From the NCBI GenBank assembly GCA_023362775.1, contig JALMGJ010000020.1, forward strand, positions 7,195,501-7,259,500: a stretch of DNA of 64,000 nucleotides, in the 5' to 3' direction. Positions 59,753 to 64,000 of the stretch are shown here, one piece after another. The notes beneath the pieces were generated by a model. It did no database searches, was not told the DNA's origin, and was given only the letters and a program-made list of their open reading frames with translations. Position numbers and translations under genes: made by a program. The stretch's first letter is position 1, and each line of letters begins with the position of its first letter. Origin of the DNA: Charina bottae. Lineage: Eukaryota; Chordata; Lepidosauria; Squamata; Charinaidae.

Positions 59753-59967
59753 ATGCCTCGGAAGGGTGATCTGCTTATATGACACATGAGATGCTCCAAT
59801 AGAAGGAAGGCAACTGCAACAGTGCCCCAGTTCCCAATTTTTTTTGTGGGCAACAGAAAGGGAGTTGGTAAGCTCCTTAGAATTGTAAAAGAGCCAACAA
59901 AGCACTCCATTTCAAGTCTGACCCACCCGTTCTGTCCTATTCTTTTCTAAAATTCATGCAAAAGTAT

Positions 59968-60423
59968 CTGTAGCTTGAATCATGTCAACTGGATTTCTAT
60001 TTTCTCAGTGGAAACGTTTCGCTCCTTATCCAAGGAGCTTCTTCAGTCTGAGCAAAGTTGGTAAGGGAATCCTAAATATGTTTCTAGGTAGCTGTGTGAC
60101 CTTACACCTGGGGGCATGGTTATATTGAGATGTTATTTTAAGTCCTTTTATTATCTAAAGGAGGATCGTTAAGGAGGATAATAAAAGGATAATAATAGAT
60201 AATAAAAGGACTTAAAAATAACATCTCAATATAACCATGCCCCAGGCGTAAGGTCACACAGCTACCTAGAAACATATTTAGGATTCCCTTACCAACTTTG
60301 CTCAGACTGAAGAAGCTCCTTGGATAAGGAGCGAAACGTTTCCACTGAGAAAATAGAAATCCAGTTGACATGATTCAAGCTACAGACAATTCCACCTGGA
60401 TGACTGAGAACCTTCATAGACAT
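59968..60423. mobile_element. Short inverted-repeat Penelope derivative, family C
   Basis: Same ends as 52169-53845: ctgtagcttgaatcatgtca at the left and, at the right, the complement followed by the tail acaattccacctggatgact. The duplication atgcaaaagtat(c) is at about 59956-59968 and 60424-60436. Arms meet near 60190; the nuclease-coding interior is missing. A hammerhead-like core is at 60307-60337. Confidence 0.85.
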
Positions 60424-60714
60424 ATGCAAAAGTATCGTTTAACCAAAGTTTTAATACCTATTTCCAAACATGTATTATACATTTGAGTTGAGAACTGTGT
60501 TAAAATATTTGGAAATGATGAAGCGAGTTATGTTTTCACCCTTGCATAGCAACACACAGCAGTCAAATTCATGTAATATCTCTAGCAATAACTTTAGTAC
60601 ATCATCGACTCAAGTCAATCTTCTCATGCCATAATGCCAACAATAGTGTTTTGAGGCAGGGATGAAATAAACCAGGTGGGCACAACAGATAATATTTCAA
60701 TTACTTTATTGTTA

Positions 60715-60720
60715 CTCTCT
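60715..60720 (-). terminator. Poly(A) signal AATAAA, probable end of PIKFYVE mRNA
   Basis: The minus strand reads AACAATAAAGTAATTG, with a TTGTGCCC/GGTTT-type GT-rich element about 25-45 bases further on. It lies 2.76 kb past the stop codon. Confidence 0.6.
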
Positions 60721-61512
60721 CTATACATAATTTTGTAAATGGAGAAAATGTAATTAAATAGTTTTAACGTATCAGAATCATAAAAAATACACCTCAACTA
60801 AGGAAAAATAGAAATATACACATTATATACATTAAATAAATTATTTGAACATGTTTTATGGCTAACGTGATAATTTTTAACATTTTGATTCAATTGTTTT
60901 TCCCCATTATAACACAGGTAATTTTTCGGAGTGTATTACATTAATGAACAATGCCCACTGTTTAGGTTGCTGCAATATGGACTGCCGGTTAAGTTGCATG
61001 ATATGGACATAACCCCTTCTTCCCAACCCCAACAGAACAGTTAATGAAGTGTGTCTTTCCCACAATTGTAGACTTAATTATATAGAGAGACACAACAAAT
61101 CCACATACACATCAAAATTAAAAGGAACACATTGAAGTGAGCAGAACTTGAATCCTGTTCAAAATATTTGCTTCTAGAATACTGTGTTAACACCCCATTT
61201 CAATTTATAGAGGTCACAAACTAAATAACCTATCAAGATTTGGAGGCTTACCATACATATTTCTGATATAAACAGTCTGTTGAATGGCATTTACCAACTT
61301 TTTTCAAAACGTAAGGAAGTCGATATTAACAGAATTTGAAATGTTAAGGACAATCTTCCAACAGTAATCCATTTAGAAAAGAAAATCTCTGCTATGCTTT
61401 CTAGCTGTGGTGCTCCTGAACATTTTTCCATGATGCAGAACTCCAATCACCATTAATTCTTGTTGGAAGGTACATCAGCTGGGTGTACTGTGTAACAGGT
61501 CAAATGTGTGTC

Positions 61513-61540
61513 CATGCGTGCGTGCGTGCGTGCGTGCGTG
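61513..61540 (+). repeat. (GCGT)n microsatellite in the PIKFYVE 3' UTR
   Basis: Seven or so units of tgcg/gcgt in tandem. Confidence 0.9.
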
Positions 61541-63479
61541 CAGGAAAAAAATGCTGCTGTCAATAGTCTGGCTTCAACTGTGGCCAAAGAAGATACATTT
61601 GAATTGGAACATGACATTTTCAGTTGCTAGTTATGTATTAACACACATATTCACTACTCACAACCTGCATACACATATTTTGCCCTTTGGATAATTAGCA
61701 AAAGAAGTGGCCCTTGGAAAGCCACTTCATGCTGTATTTTGTTCCTTAAACTCAGGCAAGGCATCTGTTCCAAATTACTTTAAGCCAGCTAAATACTAAT
61801 ACTGCTGTTTAAGTAATGAATAATTAAGGAATGTGCTTTTCCATGGAGATCAAAGCTAATGGCTTTTAGCCAATAGATAAAAATAAGTAAAAGGAATATA
61901 AAGAGAATAAAAACTTGGTTATAAACATTAATTTATTCAAACAGATTATCTGGTTTCATATAAAAATCCTTACTGCTTCTGACATAAACTTAAATGATAA
62001 GACTGGTCAAAAGCAGAGTTAAGATTTGAACTTCCCCATGAAAAATCCAACCTACCACCCAGTCCACACATGTATTATCAAGTCTAAGCCAGTGTTCAAT
62101 GACTTCCTGGAATGCTCTCCACTTTCCCTAGGCCATGAAAAATTGTGTAGGTTGAAGGCTCCTGGCTGCACACACAAGGGTGATCAAAAGGGAAAACTTA
62201 ACTCAGGCAAACTACTTGGGCTCAAACCCAGATTGTAGACAATCAGTAAGGCTACAAATGTTAGTCTTGTCTGCTTAATGCCATATTTTTTTTAATGTAG
62301 TAAACATTTCGTATTTACAAAAAATACTTAAAAAGGGGCTTACTCTCAGTTTGTAAAAGTACCCGAATCTTCACCCATGAGGCCTAATTTGCCACCCACC
62401 CCGTATACACACACACATCCTCCTCCTCATTCTTTTCTTGTTCAGAGCACCTACCACAACGGCAAGTGTTTCACGGTGCCAAAGGAACTACTGTTTAAGC
62501 AGCCTAATTTATTAACCCAACCTAAATATGTGCAGCATAGCAACACCCATACTACATTCCTCAAATGGTGCTGAAATGAAAAGAAACTAGGATAATGTAG
62601 CTATTCGTTACTGAATTAAAACAAAATCTGATCAAAAGCATCCCAATATTTTAGTGTGACAGGAAAGGGGGGAATGGAATAGAGCTAAAGGCATATTTTA
62701 AGGTAATATTTTGGAGGCCCTTTGACACTCAACCATGGAGGTTCCACTTGAGAAAATTCACCTTTGGGGTACAACCTGAACTTTTCTGAAGTTTGGTTGA
62801 ATTCAGAAAGAGAAGTAGCCCTTCAGTAAAATATCAGACCACACAGAAACTGTGTAACATTAAAACAGGGCTTCAAATGATCATCTGGGACGTATGAAAT
62901 GATTAAAATAGTCAAAATACTGCTCAATGGAAAGTTGCACAATAAATCCAGTGCATAACAAATCACACCATACACAATAATGCTTACAAAATCAACTCTT
63001 ACCACAGCAGCAGCACTATTAACAGACTGACTTGGTTCCTCATGATTAAAGACAGCAGTATCAGAACTGCAATTGCTGGGCTAGCTGAACTGGGGCCAGC
63101 ATGCCCCCCATTATTAAGACCATTGTTTCAGCTGTTGGCAAGAGCCCCTGGCTTTTCTGTGCAAGGCATAATTGCAACAAATTTCAGTGCATCAATACGA
63201 TGTAGAGTAATTTCTGGCAGACACTTGTCTACTTAAGTCCTCGTGAAAGTACCATTCTGATTCAGAAAACTCTGAATGTTACTCTGCAGCTTCTTCTACT
63301 GCAGTTCTGACTTCTCAAGGGCAAATTCATGTGGCAGAAAAACCCAGCTGTGAACGCTGTGACAGAAGATCCTTCAGTTGCTGTTGAAGAGAGTGAGTTG
63401 AGGATGGCAATGTAGAAAGACAGCACTCTGTTATATTCTTTTTGAATCAGAAGAAATAATTCCATCGCATCACTTTATC

Positions 63480-63595
63480 TTAGCAATTCAGGCCCAGGCC
63501 TGTCCAGTGATCCGGTACCATCAAAAAGTACTTATCCATTGCTTCACAAAATCTGGTACGGTACAATTCTGGTGATACCACAGTTGGCATTTTAC
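63480..63595 (-). CDS. PIKFYVE: PIKFYVE last coding exon (partial gene)
   Basis: C-terminal end of the phosphatidylinositol-3-phosphate 5-kinase of endosomes. The exon starts by completing a glycine codon and encodes KMPTVVSPELYRTRFCEAMD, then KYFLMVPDHWTGLGLNC, followed by TAA at 63482-63480. This is the C terminus known for vertebrate PIKFYVE. The acceptor ends in TTAG just above 63595. The earlier exons lie beyond the right edge. Its position upstream of PTH2R on the same strand fits vertebrate gene order. Confidence 0.95.
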
Positions 63596-63744
63596 CTAAT
63601 AATGCATTGCAAATGAAGAAGAAAGATGTCTTAGACGTTAAACTGAGCCAATAGGAACATATTAATGGCCAAAGTTATATTTTATTATTACACCAATAGG
63701 TTCATATTCTGAATATCATTAAATCCACAAAGGCAGAATCAAAG

Positions 63745-63890
63745 TATTGTCGAAGGCTTTAATGGCTGGAGTTCGATGTCTGTTGTGGGTCTTCCGGGCT
63801 GTGTGGCCGTGTTCTGGAAGTTGCTGGCGAAACGTTAGGAACCACAACTTCCAGAACACGGCCACACAGCCCGGAAGACCCACAACAGCC
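63745..63890. mobile_element. Minimal palindromic element, family A
   Basis: A 146-base copy. Left tail tattgtcgaaggctttaatg; arms ttgtgggtcttccgggctgt and the complement; centre with gctggcgaaacgttaggaac. A perfect 12-base duplication gcagaatcaaag is at 63733-63744 and 63891-63902. It sits in the last intron of PIKFYVE. The CTGA half of the hammerhead-like core is deleted. Confidence 0.85.
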
Positions 63891-64000
63891 GCAGAATCAA
63901 AGCTTTATTAAATTATTCTTTCCAATGTGTACATTGGAACACTATATTGGGTATTAGGACAGATTCTGTGATAAAGAACCAAACACTGAAACTCAGCTGA

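Larger units (their letters stand above)
60700..63479 (-). other. PIKFYVE: PIKFYVE 3' UTR
   Basis: About 2.8 kb of AT-rich, non-coding and mostly repeat-free sequence follows the stop codon. It ends at an AATAAA on the minus strand followed by a GT-rich stretch. Another AATAAA at 61932-61937 could give a shorter transcript. The extent is inferred from the signals, not from transcripts. Confidence 0.65.

Overview
This is vertebrate genomic DNA, almost certainly from a squamate reptile (lizard or snake). The evidence is split genes with GT-AG introns, a CpG island, and a reptile repeat set: Sauria-type tRNA SINEs, a 5S-derived SINE, L2/CR1 LINEs, Penelope-like elements and hAT transposons. No prokaryotic-type gene, rRNA gene, intact tRNA gene or CRISPR array is seen.

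Two host genes lie on the minus strand. (1) PTH2R, the parathyroid hormone 2 receptor (class B GPCR), fills most of the window. Twelve coding exons were located by eye, from exon 1 (signal peptide, 58179-58235, in a CpG island) to exon 12 (end of TM7, 1382-1423). All junctions are GT-AG and all phases agree, giving 1239 coding bases (413 codons). The cytoplasmic-tail exon should lie left of base 1. (2) PIKFYVE contributes only its last coding exon (63480-63595) and a long 3' UTR with a poly(A) signal at 60715-60720. The PIKFYVE-PTH2R tail-to-head order is the one known in other vertebrates and supports both calls.

The introns are repeat-rich. Intron 11 (1424-3456) holds a degenerate TTAGGG-like array. 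Intron 8 (8185-33983) holds a LINE nested in a Sauria SINE, an L2-type LINE, hAT miniatures, CR1 pieces and a degraded Penelope-like RT; an APE-type LINE on the minus strand carries its own insertion. Intron 7 (34045-42041) has a 2.75-kb GC-rich hAT element with an internal hairpin and exon-like sequence, inserted in an LTR. Introns 1-6 carry Penelope-like elements and their palindromic derivatives, including a 1.68-kb near-perfect inverted repeat nested in another Penelope-like element.

The most interesting theme is a set of palindromic elements at about 3.7, 41.4, 43.0, 48.1, 52.2, 60.0 and 63.7 kb. Several share inverted arms, one asymmetric tail of about 35 nt, 11-13 bp target duplications and a hammerhead-ribozyme-like core (CTGANGA, one extra base, stem-loop, GAAA). 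They look like non-autonomous terminal-repeat derivatives of Penelope-like retroelements. All calls come from reading the sequence; no database search was run.
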